Source: Tildeniella torsiva UHER 1998/13D
GTDB lineage: Bacteria > Cyanobacteriota > Cyanobacteriia > Phormidesmidales > Phormidesmidaceae
Direction: 5' to 3'
NCBI GenBank assembly: GCA_019358835.1
Contig: JAHHIH010000017.1
Span: 62,001 to 126,000, forward strand
DNA length: 64,000 nucleotides
Positions within the stretch are counted from its first letter, which is position 1. Each line of letters starts with the position of its first letter. The notes beneath the pieces were generated by a model. It was not told the origin of the DNA and did not search any database. It saw only the letters and a list, made by a program, of their open reading frames with translations. Positions 16,808-26,038 of the stretch are shown here, in pieces. The position numbers and the translations under genes were made by a program.

Positions 16808-17770
16808 ATGACCAGCAGTCGGGTTAATCGACACCAAACCAAAGAGCTAGAAATTCAGCTACTGCGGGAGGGCATTGCAGAGTCTACCCACCTGGCCCAT
16901 GTGGCAGTCTGTGACGACCGGGGTCGCACGTTGTCGGTGGCAGGCAACGGTGAGCTGGGTACGTTTATTCGCTCCGCCCTCAAACCCTTTCAAGCCCTGG
17001 CGGTGACGGCAGCTGGGGCGCTAGAGCGCTACGGCCTTGACGATCGCGACTTGGCCATCATGTGCGGCTCGCACCAGGGCACCATTGAGCAGGCGCGCCA
17101 GGCCTTTCACATTCTCTGGCAGGCCGATCTTGACCCCACAGCCCTACGCTGCCCAACCCCAGCAGGCAAAAAAAGCCCCCTTGAGCACAACTGCTCCGGC
17201 AAGCACGCCGGTATGCTAGCCGTCTGTCAGCAGCGCAACTGGCCCCTAGCCACCTATCTCGATCGCGGCCATCCGATTCAAAAGCTGATCTTGACCCGCA
17301 TTTCAGAGCTGCTGGGCATGCCCTCTGACGAGTTTATCTGCGCCCACGATGACTGCGGTGCCCCAACCTACTTCATGCAGCTCAGCCAGATGGCTTCCCT
17401 GTTTGCCATGCTCTCCTCTGGCAACAATCTCGATATGGAGCGCATTGTCCGGGCCATGACCAACCACCCCGACATGGTGGGTGGGCCAGGTACCTTTGAT
17501 ACCACGTTGATGAATCTCACCCACGGAGCCTTGGTCAGCAAATCGGGAGCCGAGGGCATTCAGTGCATTGGCCGGGTGGGCGAAGGGCTGGGCCTGTCGA
17601 TTAAGGTGATCGACGGTGCTAAGCGGGCCAAGTACGCCACCGCTATCTTTACCCTGCGGCAGCTCGGCTGGATCACGCCTACCGTAGCCGACACCCTGGC
17701 CGAAACCTATATGAAAGTTGGCGAGTTTACCCGGCTCGATGTCATGGGTGAGCTGCCCATGATGTACTAA
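16808..17770 (+). CDS. Asparaginase, Rhizobium-type (AsparaginaseII family)
   Basis: 320-residue member of the PF06089 family, which hydrolyses L-asparagine to aspartate and ammonia and is unrelated to the E. coli-type enzymes. Recognised stretches are VAVCDDRGRTL, IRSALKPFQALAV, AIMCGSHQGT, HNCSGKHAGMLA (a conserved active-site Cys-Ser-Gly-Lys-His region), AHDDCGAPTY and NHPDMVGGPGTFDT. All the conserved blocks are present and the length is normal. No signal peptide; cytoplasmic. Start ATG at 16808 is 46 bp after the CGLD27 stop. A bulged hairpin follows at about 17812-17849 without a U-tract. Confidence 0.9.
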   Translation: MTSSRVNRHQTKELEIQLLREGIAESTHLAHVAVCDDRGRTLSVAGNGELGTFIRSALKPFQALAVTAAGALERYGLDDRDLAIMCGSHQGTIEQARQAFHILWQADLDPTALRCPTPAGKKSPLEHNCSGKHAGMLAVCQQRNWPLATYLDRGHPIQKLILTRISELLGMPSDEFICAHDDCGAPTYFMQLSQMASLFAMLSSGNNLDMERIVRAMTNHPDMVGGPGTFDTTLMNLTHGALVSKSGAEGIQCIGRVGEGLGLSIKVIDGAKRAKYATAIFTLRQLGWITPTVADTLAETYMKVGEFTRLDVMGELPMMY

Positions 17771-17949
17771 ACTCCCAGGGCGTTCCCTTCCCCGTCTGAT
17801 AACACGGACTGTTGGCGTTGCCCGTCTGAAAGACAGACAACGCTGCCTAGGAAAGGTCATAGTTCAGCTACTCGATCGCCTAGGATGCCCTTAGGGTAAA
17901 GGATTCGGACCGATCGCTCCAAAAAAGTCCAGCTCAAAAGAAAAATAGA

Positions 17950-17979
17950 TTGTTATCTGAGAACATTTAGCGCTATAGT
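17950..17979 (+). promoter_or_regulatory. Promoter of the initiator tRNA gene
   Basis: TTGTTA (17950-17955), an 18-nt spacer, then TATAGT (17974-17979), a good sigma-70 type match. Transcription would begin near 17986, five bases before the mature tRNA. Confidence 0.6.
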
Positions 17980-17990
17980 AGTAAAGCCGA

Positions 17991-18067
<77 letters not shown>

Positions 18068-18071
18068 AAGC

Positions 18072-18111
18072 AAAAAAGAAACGCCTAGCAATTGCTAGGC
18101 GTTTCTTTTTT
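18072..18111. terminator. 40-bp perfect palindrome, bidirectional terminator
   Basis: 18072-18091 is the exact reverse complement of 18092-18111. The GC-rich core around ACGCCTAGC is flanked by AAAAAAGAA on the left and TTCTTTTTT on the right, so a hairpin with a U-tract forms on either strand. It ends the tRNA transcript; on the other strand it would stop transcription arriving from the right. Confidence 0.92.
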
Positions 18112-18200
18112 GTTTGACCGATTTCCTGATGCCCCAGCTTGGCCAACGCGCCTCCAATGGGCGATAGTGATTTTTGTTCACTCCGTCGAGGCCGGCACCG

Positions 18201-19520
18201 ATGGCTCAGCCCAAAATCATTGTGTTAGACGACGACCCCACCGGGTCTCAGACGGTGCACAGCTGTCTGCTGCTCATGCAGTGGGATGTAGCCACGCTGC
18301 GCCAGGGGCTGCACGATGCCTCGCCGATTTTCTTTGTGCTGACCAACACCCGCGCCCTCACGGCCACCGCTGCTGAGCAAGTGACTAGAGAGGTTTGCCA
18401 GAATTTAAAGCAGGCGATCGCCCTCGAAGGCCTCCAGGATTTTCTCGTCGTTAGCCGCTCCGACTCGACTCTGCGGGGGCATTACCCGGTGGAGACGGAT
18501 GCGATCGCCCAGGAACTCGGCCCCTTCGATGCCCACTTTTTGGTGCCCGCCTTTTTTGAAGGGGGGCGCATCACCCGCGACAGCGTTCACTATCTGATGG
18601 TGAATGGCGTACCCACGCCGGTTCACGAGACTGAATTCGCCAAAGATTCGGTGTTTGGCTACAGCACCAGCTATTTACCCGACTACGTAGCCGAAAAGAC
18701 CGCTGGGCGCATCCCGGCTGCATCTGTAGAACGCTTTACCCTTGGGGACATTCGGGCGGGTTCATTAGACCGGCTGATGGGCCTAGAGCACAACGTCTGC
18801 TGCGCCGTGGATGGCGAAACCCAGGCTGACCTGAACCAGTTCGCTCAGGATTTGCTTGCCGCCGCCGCCCAGGGCAAAAAATTTCTGTTTCGCAGCGCCG
18901 CCAGCATTCTCACCGCCCTGGCCGCCCTTCCCCCCCAGCCTATCGACGCCGACCACATGGGCACCTACGTGCGCGGCGGCTGCCCCGGAGCCATCATCGT
19001 CGGCTCCCACGTCAAGAAGACCACCCAGCAGCTTGAGCAGCTATTGCAGGAAACTGGGGTGACCGGCATTGAAGTAGACGTGGCACAGCTCCGAGACGGA
19101 GAACCAGGCCATCACAAAGCGGTGCTAGCAGATATTCTTGACCGCGTGAACAAGGCCCACAACGCTGGACAGGTACCCGTGGTCTACACCAGCCGCCAGG
19201 AACTCACCTTTGACACCGTTCAAGCCCGTCTCGACTTTGGTGTCGAAGTCTCTTCCCTGCTGATGAACGTGGTTAAAGGATTACCCGACGATCTTGGATT
19301 CCTGATCAGCAAAGGTGGCATCACCTCCAACGACACCCTCAGTACCGGCCTGGCTCTGCGCACTGCCCGCCTGCTGGGGCAGGTTCTCCCCGGTGTCTCG
19401 GCGGTGTGTACCCCCGCTGACCATCCCCAGTTCCCCAATCTGCCAGTAGTGCTATTCCCCGGCAATGTGGGCGATGGGGATGCGCTGGCGCTGACCTATC
19501 GGCGATTGACGGGCCGATAG
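18201..19520 (+). CDS. Four-carbon acid sugar kinase family protein (DUF1537)
   Basis: 439-residue kinase of the DUF1537/OtnK-DtnK-PdxK2-like family, which phosphorylates four-carbon acid sugars such as threonate and erythronate, or 4-hydroxythreonine. The N-terminal domain starts IIVLDDDPTGSQTVH, with SRSDSTLRGHYPVE and VPAFFEGGRIT; the C-terminal nucleotide-binding domain has IIVGSHVKKTTQQ, SKGGITSNDT and LFPGNVGDGDAL. All the conserved motifs are intact. In heterotrophs it sits with dehydrogenases and isomerases for acid-sugar breakdown; none is here, so the substrate is open. The ATG at 18201 fits the family. It ends 1 bp before the convergent hslO stop. Confidence 0.9.
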   Translation: MAQPKIIVLDDDPTGSQTVHSCLLLMQWDVATLRQGLHDASPIFFVLTNTRALTATAAEQVTREVCQNLKQAIALEGLQDFLVVSRSDSTLRGHYPVETDAIAQELGPFDAHFLVPAFFEGGRITRDSVHYLMVNGVPTPVHETEFAKDSVFGYSTSYLPDYVAEKTAGRIPAASVERFTLGDIRAGSLDRLMGLEHNVCCAVDGETQADLNQFAQDLLAAAAQGKKFLFRSAASILTALAALPPQPIDADHMGTYVRGGCPGAIIVGSHVKKTTQQLEQLLQETGVTGIEVDVAQLRDGEPGHHKAVLADILDRVNKAHNAGQVPVVYTSRQELTFDTVQARLDFGVEVSSLLMNVVKGLPDDLGFLISKGGITSNDTLSTGLALRTARLLGQVLPGVSAVCTPADHPQFPNLPVVLFPGNVGDGDALALTYRRLTGR

Positions 19521-19521
19521 G

Positions 19522-20433
19522 TCAACGTCTCGCTTCCTGGCGCTTCTCTCGTAGATCTTCGATCAGCTGAGCCAGCTGGTCGCTGTTGGTGTGGTAGATC
19601 TCGTTGCAGAAGTGGCAGATCGCCTCGGCTCCATTGTCGGTTTCGATCATGTCTTGCAGCTCGTCTTCACCCAGCATTTTGAGCGCTCCCAGCATGCGAT
19701 CGAAGGAGCAGGGGCAAGAAAACTGCACCATTTGGGTTTCGGGCAAAATCTCTAGCCCCAGGTCACCCACCAGTTCATCAAAAATCTGAGGTAGCGTCTT
19801 GTTCGCCCGCAGCAGGGGAGTAAAGCCGGTTAATCCAGCGAGGCGACTTTCGATTAGATCCACTATTTCAGTGTCTTCTGCGGCGCGGGGCAAAATTTGC
19901 AGCAGCAGGCCCCCAGCCGCCTCGACCCCGTCGGCCCCGACAAACACACCTAATATCAGGGCCGAGGGGGTCTGCTCAGAGCTCACTAGGTAGTGAGTGA
20001 GGTCGTCGCCAATTTCCCCTGAGACCAGCTCAACGGTGCTGGAATAGGGGTAGCCGTAGCCCATATCGCGCACCACGTAGACGTAGCCGTTGCGGCCGAC
20101 AGCTCCGCCGACGTCGAGTTTGCCCTGGGCATTGGGGGGCAACTCCACGGCGGGATTGTCCACGTAGCCGCGAGCGGTGCCATCCATACCAGCATCCACC
20201 AAAACGCCGCCCAGGGGGCCATCGCCCCGCACGCGAATGTTCACTCGTCCCTGGGGTTGCTTCATGCTAGAAGCTAGCAGCAGCCCTGCCGAGAGGGTAC
20301 GGCCTAAGGCAGCAGTGGCCACATAGGAGAGGTTGTGGCGTTGCCGAGCCACCTCGGTAAGTTTAGTGGTGATGACGCCGACCACCCGTATACCACCATC
20401 GGCGGCAGTAGCCCGAATCAGTTGATCTACCAT
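19522..20433 (-). CDS. hslO: Redox-regulated chaperone Hsp33
   Basis: 303-residue cytoplasmic holdase activated by oxidation. The C-terminal zinc site is FSCPCSFDR (CxC) and ICHFCNEIY (CxxC), the four cysteines that release zinc and form disulfides under oxidative stress. The N-terminal core has DQLIRATAADGGIRVVGV-type sequence (TAADGGIRV), GRTLSAGLLLASSMK and VRGDGPLGGVLVDAG, which are family signatures. Full length, ATG at 20433. It is convergent with the acid-sugar kinase and has no co-directional neighbour within 1 kb except the Nudix gene further downstream of its promoter side. Confidence 0.96.
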   Translation of the reverse strand: MVDQLIRATAADGGIRVVGVITTKLTEVARQRHNLSYVATAALGRTLSAGLLLASSMKQPQGRVNIRVRGDGPLGGVLVDAGMDGTARGYVDNPAVELPPNAQGKLDVGGAVGRNGYVYVVRDMGYGYPYSSTVELVSGEIGDDLTHYLVSSEQTPSALILGVFVGADGVEAAGGLLLQILPRAAEDTEIVDLIESRLAGLTGFTPLLRANKTLPQIFDELVGDLGLEILPETQMVQFSCPCSFDRMLGALKMLGEDELQDMIETDNGAEAICHFCNEIYHTNSDQLAQLIEDLREKRQEARR

Positions 20434-20610
20434 GCGCGGCCCCAGTTTTCCCTTAATATTGCTTATTAATAATTGTAAGAGGTTTGGGGATACGGGTTTG
20501 GGGTGGTTTACCTACCCCGAGCCAAGACGTTAGGGGGCAGCGCTAATCCCCATCTCCATCGATTTCTTTTGGCATACTGAGAAGTGTTGTTTGCGGGCCA
20601 TCACCGTCCT

Positions 20611-20997
20611 ATGCTAGGCACATTTCAGCGCAGCCACCTCCGCATTGAGGTCAACGCTACTCAAGAGCATATTCAGGCCAGCTTGGTGCAGCCTAGTCAG
20701 TTTTGCCGGTGGCTTTGGCCCCAGCGGTTTAGCCAGGGATTGCCTAGCGAGATCTGCGGTGGGCTGAGCTTCACCAGCTACCTCGGGCCAATTGAAATTC
20801 ACCATGAGGTCAAGCAGGTCAACGACCACAGTCTCTATATGGTGTTGTCCGGAGGCATTGATGGCTTTCACGAATGGTATTGGGGCGACCAGTGGGTGCA
20901 GTCGCGCCTAGAGGGTGTGTCGGCGCTACCTCTCAATTTAGGCCAAAGCCTAGTCGTGGCGAGACTGCGGCAGTTTTTACAGCAGCCTGCCGATTAA
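20611..20997 (+). CDS. Conserved cyanobacterial SRPBCC-like protein
   Basis: 128 residues without signal peptide or membrane segment. The pattern LRIEVNATQEHIQASLVQP with later hydrophobic strands (GGLSFTSYLGPIEIHHEVKQV, LYMVLSGGIDGFHEWYWG) and a C-terminal helix (LVVARLRQFLQ) is compatible with a START/SRPBCC hydrophobic-pocket fold, but no motif proves it. Start ATG 20611; a TTG 27 nt upstream is possible but less natural. It is divergent from hslO and convergent with the Nudix gene. Function unknown. Confidence 0.65.
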   Translation: MLGTFQRSHLRIEVNATQEHIQASLVQPSQFCRWLWPQRFSQGLPSEICGGLSFTSYLGPIEIHHEVKQVNDHSLYMVLSGGIDGFHEWYWGDQWVQSRLEGVSALPLNLGQSLVVARLRQFLQQPAD

Positions 20998-21013
20998 CGT
21001 TTGCCTTGGGGCA

Positions 21014-21487
21014 TTAGGCTAGGGGCACCTGGCCCAGCACCTGCACCAGTTCGTCTAAAAACTGGCCCTGGGCTTTGATGATGCGTTTTCTGGCCTCTTC
21101 TAGCTCAAACCAGGCGGCCTGGTCAACCTCGGGAAACTCACGCAACACGCCGGAGTTGGGCGGCCACTCTAGCATGAAGGTATTGCTGTGCAGATGTGCG
21201 GGGTTAAAGTTGCCCTCAAAGGCCCAGGCAAAGACCAGTTTGCCCCCCGCCTGCCGCACCGGCTGTAGCGGACGAAAGCTGCCTATAGGAGCCTGGCCGG
21301 TCTCTTCTAAAAACTCTCGCTTGGCGGCCTCGAAGGTGTCTTCTCCAGGATCGATTTCACCCTTGGGAATTGTCCAGGCTTGCCAGCGGCGATTGGCCCA
21401 GTAGGGACCGCCGGAGTGCACCAACAGCACTTCCAGGCGGTGATCCTGGGTTCTATACATGAGTAGCCCTGCGCTTTTTTTAGCCAT
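21014..21487 (-). CDS. NUDIX hydrolase
   Basis: 157-residue cytoplasmic pyrophosphohydrolase. The Nudix box is complete: GEIDPGEDTFEAAKREFLEETG fits G-x5-E-x7-R-E-x2-E-E-x-G (key stretch REFLEETG). The N-terminus KKSAGLLMYRTQDHRLEVLLVH and the insert GPYWANRRWQAWTIPKG (read as WTIPKG) are typical of the small housekeeping Nudix proteins close to Orf17/YfcD-like or bis-phosphate hydrolases. The substrate cannot be deduced. Start ATG at 21487; normal length. The plus-strand gene before it is convergent with a 16-bp gap. Confidence 0.93.
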   Translation of the reverse strand: MAKKSAGLLMYRTQDHRLEVLLVHSGGPYWANRRWQAWTIPKGEIDPGEDTFEAAKREFLEETGQAPIGSFRPLQPVRQAGGKLVFAWAFEGNFNPAHLHSNTFMLEWPPNSGVLREFPEVDQAAWFELEEARKRIIKAQGQFLDELVQVLGQVPLA

Positions 21488-21818
21488 GGCAGCGATCGCG
21501 CCATACCCTCAGCCCATCTAGCTAGCCTTGGGCATGTCATCCTTAAGTGATTAGCAGTTACAACTACAACCTCAGACCAGGAACTCCTTCGACCATCCGA
21601 TTGTAGCGGGTGGGTCTGAAAACGCTCGGTCTGACCTTCCCTCAGAATTCCCAAAACCCCTCAACCGGCATCCCTAACTAGCCAAAGACGAGCCAGCTCA
21701 GACAAAGACATTCTGGAGAAACCCACTCGATGCCAGTGTCTTGGCCTAGCATACCGATAGCTGAGGTCTAACGGCTGAAGCCTGCTTTAGGTCATTGACA
21801 AGATTGGCCAAAATAACT
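21488..21818. other. 331-bp divergent intergenic region
   Basis: Separates the Nudix gene (minus) from the Met-rich zinc-ribbon gene (plus). No RNA gene, repeat or small reading frame with a ribosome-binding site was recognised; it presumably holds both promoters. Confidence 0.4.
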
Positions 21819-22340
21819 ATGCCCTACTCCTGCGAGCTTGGCCCTAGCCAAAAGATATATCTCGATAACGCTGGCCCGATGACCCTGATAACCCTGGCTA
21901 GTGGCAGTGCTGGCCAGCAGCAGCAGTCGAGTACCCAGGTGCATACTGGCCCCTGGACAGAGGTGCCTCAAATAGCTAGGCTAGGCAGTGGGGTGCTCCT
22001 GCGCTGTGTCACAGCCCAAGGGACTTATATCTGGCAGATTCAGGGCATGCAAATTGGGGTCGCCCCCACAAATGCCTGGGTTGCCGACCAGGCTACCCCC
22101 ATGCAGGCTATCGAGGTTGGCCCGTCGCCGATGTCGCCCATGCAGCCGATGGAACCCATGGCCCCGATGCGCATGGGCGATATGCAGATGTCGATGAATC
22201 CTATGACGATGCGCATGGGCAACATGACTCTGGGACTCGACGCTCCAGCGGCTAGCATCCAGCAATTTTGCACTCAGTGCGGTGGGGCGATCGCCCCAGG
22301 CGATCGCTTCTGCGGTAGCTGCGGGCATCAGCTGCATTAG
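21819..22340 (+). CDS. Zinc-ribbon protein with methionine-rich segment
   Basis: 173 residues in three parts. About 1-90 is a beta-rich domain (GPMTLITLASGSAGQ, GTYIWQIQGMQIG). About 91-138 is rich in Met and Pro (PMSPMQPMEPMAPMRMGDM and onward) with 14 methionines. The C-terminus is a zinc ribbon, FCTQCGGAIAPGDRFCGSCG, with two CxxC pairs. Met-rich runs can bind Cu(I) or Ag(I); no test of that is possible here. Start ATG 21819 follows no obvious ribosome-binding site; a TTG 24 nt upstream is the alternative. It is convergent with aqpZ. Zinc-ribbon proteins of this kind are common and functionally unassigned in cyanobacteria. Confidence 0.72.
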   Translation: MPYSCELGPSQKIYLDNAGPMTLITLASGSAGQQQQSSTQVHTGPWTEVPQIARLGSGVLLRCVTAQGTYIWQIQGMQIGVAPTNAWVADQATPMQAIEVGPSPMSPMQPMEPMAPMRMGDMQMSMNPMTMRMGNMTLGLDAPAASIQQFCTQCGGAIAPGDRFCGSCGHQLH

Positions 22341-22353
22341 CCTTAGATACCCA

Positions 22354-22384
22354 CAAAAAAAATCGGGAGAATGCTTCCCCCGAT
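22354..22384 (-). terminator. Rho-independent terminator of aqpZ
   Basis: On the minus strand ATCGGG and CCCGAT form the base of a hairpin (22384-22379 with 22367-22362), followed by a run of eight T. It lies about 75 bp after the aqpZ stop. Confidence 0.75.
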
Positions 22385-22459
22385 CTAATCCGACAGTTGA
22401 GATGTGATTTAGCCCTAAGCTCTCCGTTTGGCCAGAGAGCTAGGGCCTGGGCGTTGGCT

Positions 22460-23227
22460 CTAGACAACTGGCTTGGGGCTTTCAGCCTGAACGGCACTCT
22501 CCCGATCGACCGCAAAGAACGTGGCATAGAACCATCCCGCCAGCAGGGCCCCCAGAATAGGCGCCACCCAGAAGAGCCACAGCTGGCCAAACAGTGGCCC
22601 CCCAACAAACAGCGCTGGACCCGTGCTGCGAGCCGGGTTCACTGAGGTATTGGTCACCGGAATGCTGATCAGGTGAATTAGCGTCAGTGCTAGGCCAATC
22701 GCCACCGGGGCCAGGCCCACAGGGGCGCGAAAGTCAGTAGCTCCCAGGATAATCATCAAGAAAAAGAAGGTCATCACCACTTCGCACACGAAGCAAGCCA
22801 AGAGGCTAAATCCACCGGGCGAATGAGCCCCAAACCCATTGGTAGCCAAGGGATTTCCTACAGAGGGGTCAATGGCAAACCCCGGCTGGCCAGTGGCAAT
22901 AATATAGATAATGCCAGCACCTAAGATGCCACCCAATACCTGGGCCACAATGTAGGGCAGCAGCTCACTACTGGGAAACCGTCCCCCGGCCCACAGCCCG
23001 AAGGAGACCGCCGGATTGAGGTGACAACCAGAAATGTGACCAATGGCGTAGGCCATGGTCAGTACCGTCAAACCAAACGCCAGGGAAACACCTAAAAAGC
23101 CAATGCCCAGGTTAAAGGCACCACTGCTGTCTAAAAACTTGCCTGCCAGTACGGCACTACCACAGCCGCCCAGCACTAGCCACAACGTACCAAAAAATTC
23201 AGCCACACAACGCTTTGTGAGAGGCAT
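22460..23227 (-). CDS. aqpZ: Aquaporin Z
   Basis: 255-residue inner-membrane water channel of the MIP family. It has six membrane helices and both pore loops: HLNPAVSFG and VNPARSTGP, each with the NPA motif. The N-terminus [24 protein letters not shown] is the AqpZ signature (seen as [19 protein letters not shown]). The arginine after the second NPA and the histidine in [19 protein letters not shown] (ar/R filter) point to a water rather than glycerol channel. The ATG at 23227 has AGGAG 8 nt upstream; the 6-codon extension beginning with GTG is unlikely. In cyanobacteria AqpZ supports water flow in osmotic stress. It ends at its own terminator. Confidence 0.95.
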   Translation of the reverse strand: MPLTKRCVAEFFGTLWLVLGGCGSAVLAGKFLDSSGAFNLGIGFLGVSLAFGLTVLTMAYAIGHISGCHLNPAVSFGLWAGGRFPSSELLPYIVAQVLGGILGAGIIYIIATGQPGFAIDPSVGNPLATNGFGAHSPGGFSLLACFVCEVVMTFFFLMIILGATDFRAPVGLAPVAIGLALTLIHLISIPVTNTSVNPARSTGPALFVGGPLFGQLWLFWVAPILGALLAGWFYATFFAVDRESAVQAESPKPVV

Positions 23228-23502
23228 TGTCACCACTCCTACCAATGAAGTTTATAAAGCCGATTAGTATTGTCAAATACAGATCAGAACGACAACCTAT
23301 ATCTCTCCGCAAGATTACCTCAAGACTATAAAAGTTTGATAAGTCCCAGAGAGACCAAACCCCTCTTGCCATGGCCACGCCCATTCCCCTAGCCTGGTAC
23401 CCTGGGATAGGCGCAGCGCAGTAGCGCCTCAGAACCGGCTCAATAGGCCAGCCGCTTCAGCGTCGTCAATCTTCAGGGTCGTTAACAACTACAGCACTCA
23501 CC

Positions 23503-25662
23503 ATGGGAATGCAAGTTTGGCCAGGTCGTCCCCATCCCCTGGGTGCCACCTGGGATGGCACAGGTACCAACTTCGCCCTGTTTTCAGAAAATGCTACAGG
23601 GGTTGACCTCTGTCTCTTTGACCCAGCCAACCAGGAAACTCGAATTCCCCTGACTGAGGTTGATAACTATGTGTGGCACGGCTATCTCGTTGGGGTCGGG
23701 CCTGGGCAGCGCTACGGCTTTCGGGTAAGCGGGCCCCATCGGCCTAGGGCTGGACAGCGGTTTAACCCCCACAAGCTGCTGATCGACCCCTACGCCAAAG
23801 CCGTAGACGGCGATGTGCAGTTTGACCCCGCTATTTTTAGCTATGACCTGGAGGCAACCAACGACCTCGAAAACCTCGATCTATCGTTTTCTGCGGTCGA
23901 TAGCGCCCCGTTTATGCCCAAGGCGGTGGTAATTGACCCTGGTTTTGACTGGGAGGGCGATCGCCCCCTCGATATTCCCTGGCATCGCACCATCATCTAC
24001 GAAACCCACGTTAAAGGGCTGACCCAATGCCACCCCGATGTACCAGAGCGGCTAAGAGGCACCTATGCCGGGCTAGCCCAGCCAGCCGTCATTGACCACC
24101 TCAGCCGCCTAGGGGTGACCGCTGTAGAGCTTCTGCCTGTCCACCATTTCCATGCCTATCCGGGGCATCTAGCCAACACAGGACTGCGCAACTACTGGGG
24201 CTATGACTCCCTCAGCTACCTGGCTCCCTACGGTGACTACAGCAGTGCTGGGCAAGCGGGGGGGCAGGTCAACGAGTTTAAGCAGATGGTTAAAGCCCTG
24301 CACCAGGCTGGCATTGAAGTCATTTTAGACGTGGTCTACAACCACACTGGAGAAGGCAGTCACCTGGGGCCAACTATCAGTCTGCGGGGCATCGACAACG
24401 CCGCCTACTACCGCCTAGTCGAAGATGCGCCCCGCTACTACATGGACTTCACTGGCTGCGGCAATTCCCTCAACGTGCGCCATCCCCAGGTGCTCAAGCT
24501 GATCATGGATAGCTTGCGCTACTGGGTGCTGGAGATGCATGTTGACGGCTTTCGGTTTGACCTGGCCTCGGCTCTGGCTCGGGAACTGTACGAAGTAGAC
24601 AGTTTGGCGGCGTTCTTCGACATCATTCACCAAGACCCGGTGCTGTCTACCATTAAGCTGATTGCCGAGCCTTGGGATTTAGGGGAAGGGGGCTACCAGG
24701 TGGGTAACTTTCCGCTGCTGTGGTCGGAGTGGAATGGCAAATACCGCGACTCCATGCGCGACTTTTGGCGCGACCACGACTGCCGTCTGGGGGAGTTTGC
24801 CTTTCGAATTACCGGGAGCTCTGACATCTACAAGGCCAATGGCAAGCGTCCCCACGCCAGTATCAACTTCATCACCTGCCACGATGGCTTTACCCTGCGG
24901 GATTTGGTCAGCTACAACGAAAAACATAACTTGGCCAACCACGAAAACAACCGCGACGGCGAGAGCTACAACCGATCCTGGAATTGCGGTGCCGAGGGTG
25001 AGACCGAGGATCCGGCTATTCTGACCCTGCGGCACAAGCAGCAGCGCAACTTGCTGGCTACGCTGCTGCTCTCCCAGGGAGTACCCATGCTGCTCGGCGG
25101 CGACGAACTCGGCCGTACCCAGCAGGGCAACAACAACACCTACTGCCAAGATAGCGAGTTGTCTTGGTTCGATTGGGATCTGAGCCTCCTAGGGCGTGAC
25201 CTGCTGTCTTTTACGAGCAAGCTCATTCAGCTTAGACAAACCCACCCTGTCTTTGCCCGTCGTCACTGGTTTCAGGGACGCGCCATTCACGGGTCTGGGG
25301 TTCACGACATTGGTTGGTACAACCCCAACGGCAGCGAAATCACGGACAATCAGTGGCACGACGGCGCAGCCAAAGCCATTGCGGTATTTCTCAACGGCGA
25401 AGAGTTGATGAGCTTTGAGCCCCAGGGGCAGCGGCTGGTGGACGACAGTTTTTTGCTGTTTTTTAATGCCCAGGCCGACCCTCAAAAATTTCATGTCCCG
25501 CCTTTGCTTAAAAACCAGTCCTGGTTGATGGTGATCAATACTGAAAGGTCTTCTGGGTTTGTGGAGGATAGGCAGGTTTACCACCCTGGAGATGCGATCG
25601 CAGTGGCCGACTTTTCGCTGGTGGTGCTCACCAGCCCCCGCTCTAAACCTACTGCGGGCTAA
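23503..25662 (+). CDS. glgX: Glycogen debranching enzyme GlgX
   Basis: 719-residue isoamylase-type GH13 enzyme that removes alpha-1,6 branches from glycogen. The N-terminal CBM48-like domain starts with GRPHPLGATWDGTGTNFALFSENA. Catalytic regions are VILDVVYNHTGEG, DGFRFDLAS (nucleophile Asp), LIAEPWDLGEGGYQVG (acid Glu), and FITCHDGFTLRDLV (Asp). The GlgX stretch LLGGDELGRTQQGNNNTYCQD is present. Length is normal for the family. ATG at 23503 chosen; a second in-frame ATG lies two codons later. Only 4 bp separate its stop from the alkyltransferase-like gene, so the two are probably co-transcribed. Confidence 0.96.
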   Translation: MGMQVWPGRPHPLGATWDGTGTNFALFSENATGVDLCLFDPANQETRIPLTEVDNYVWHGYLVGVGPGQRYGFRVSGPHRPRAGQRFNPHKLLIDPYAKAVDGDVQFDPAIFSYDLEATNDLENLDLSFSAVDSAPFMPKAVVIDPGFDWEGDRPLDIPWHRTIIYETHVKGLTQCHPDVPERLRGTYAGLAQPAVIDHLSRLGVTAVELLPVHHFHAYPGHLANTGLRNYWGYDSLSYLAPYGDYSSAGQAGGQVNEFKQMVKALHQAGIEVILDVVYNHTGEGSHLGPTISLRGIDNAAYYRLVEDAPRYYMDFTGCGNSLNVRHPQVLKLIMDSLRYWVLEMHVDGFRFDLASALARELYEVDSLAAFFDIIHQDPVLSTIKLIAEPWDLGEGGYQVGNFPLLWSEWNGKYRDSMRDFWRDHDCRLGEFAFRITGSSDIYKANGKRPHASINFITCHDGFTLRDLVSYNEKHNLANHENNRDGESYNRSWNCGAEGETEDPAILTLRHKQQRNLLATLLLSQGVPMLLGGDELGRTQQGNNNTYCQDSELSWFDWDLSLLGRDLLSFTSKLIQLRQTHPVFARRHWFQGRAIHGSGVHDIGWYNPNGSEITDNQWHDGAAKAIAVFLNGEELMSFEPQGQRLVDDSFLLFFNAQADPQKFHVPPLLKNQSWLMVINTERSSGFVEDRQVYHPGDAIAVADFSLVVLTSPRSKPTAG

Positions 25663-25666
25663 GCCC

Positions 25667-26029
25667 ATGCTGACCTACGAACGCATCTACGCCGTAGTCC
25701 GCCAAATTCCTCGAGGTCAAGTCGCCACCTATGGACAGGTTGCCGAGCTGGCGGGTCTAGTAGGTAAACCCCGCTTGGTAGGCTATGCCCTCTACCAGGT
25801 CGATATGGCCACCGATGATGTGCCCTGGCAGCGGGTGATCAACGCTAAGGGAGAAGTCTCTAAGTCTCCCCGGCGCAACGGCAGCGACTATGTTCAGCGG
25901 GCCATGCTAGAGGATGAGGGTATTGAGTTCGACCACCGGGGCCGCATTGATTTGAGCCAATATAGATGGTGCCCGCCCGATGAAGTCATCGAGCGGGCAC
26001 TGGCGGTATTTAGAGAGCAGTTAGACTAA
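25667..26029 (+). CDS. atl: Alkyltransferase-like (ATL) protein
   Basis: 120-residue MGMT-family DNA-binding domain that lacks the alkyl-accepting cysteine. The usual PCHRV is replaced by PWQRV in DDVPWQRVINAKG, so it cannot accept the alkyl group. Known ATL proteins (E. coli YbaZ, fission yeast Atl1) have the same Cys-to-Trp change, bind O6-alkylguanine and hand the lesion to nucleotide excision repair. The DNA-binding helix-turn-helix is GQVATYGQVAELAGLVGKPRLVGYAL, with the arginine finger equivalent in this stretch (read as KPRLVGYAL). The start ATG is 4 bp after glgX. The link to glycogen metabolism is probably only transcriptional. Confidence 0.9.
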   Translation: MLTYERIYAVVRQIPRGQVATYGQVAELAGLVGKPRLVGYALYQVDMATDDVPWQRVINAKGEVSKSPRRNGSDYVQRAMLEDEGIEFDHRGRIDLSQYRWCPPDEVIERALAVFREQLD

Positions 26030-26038
26030 GCGCTGAGC

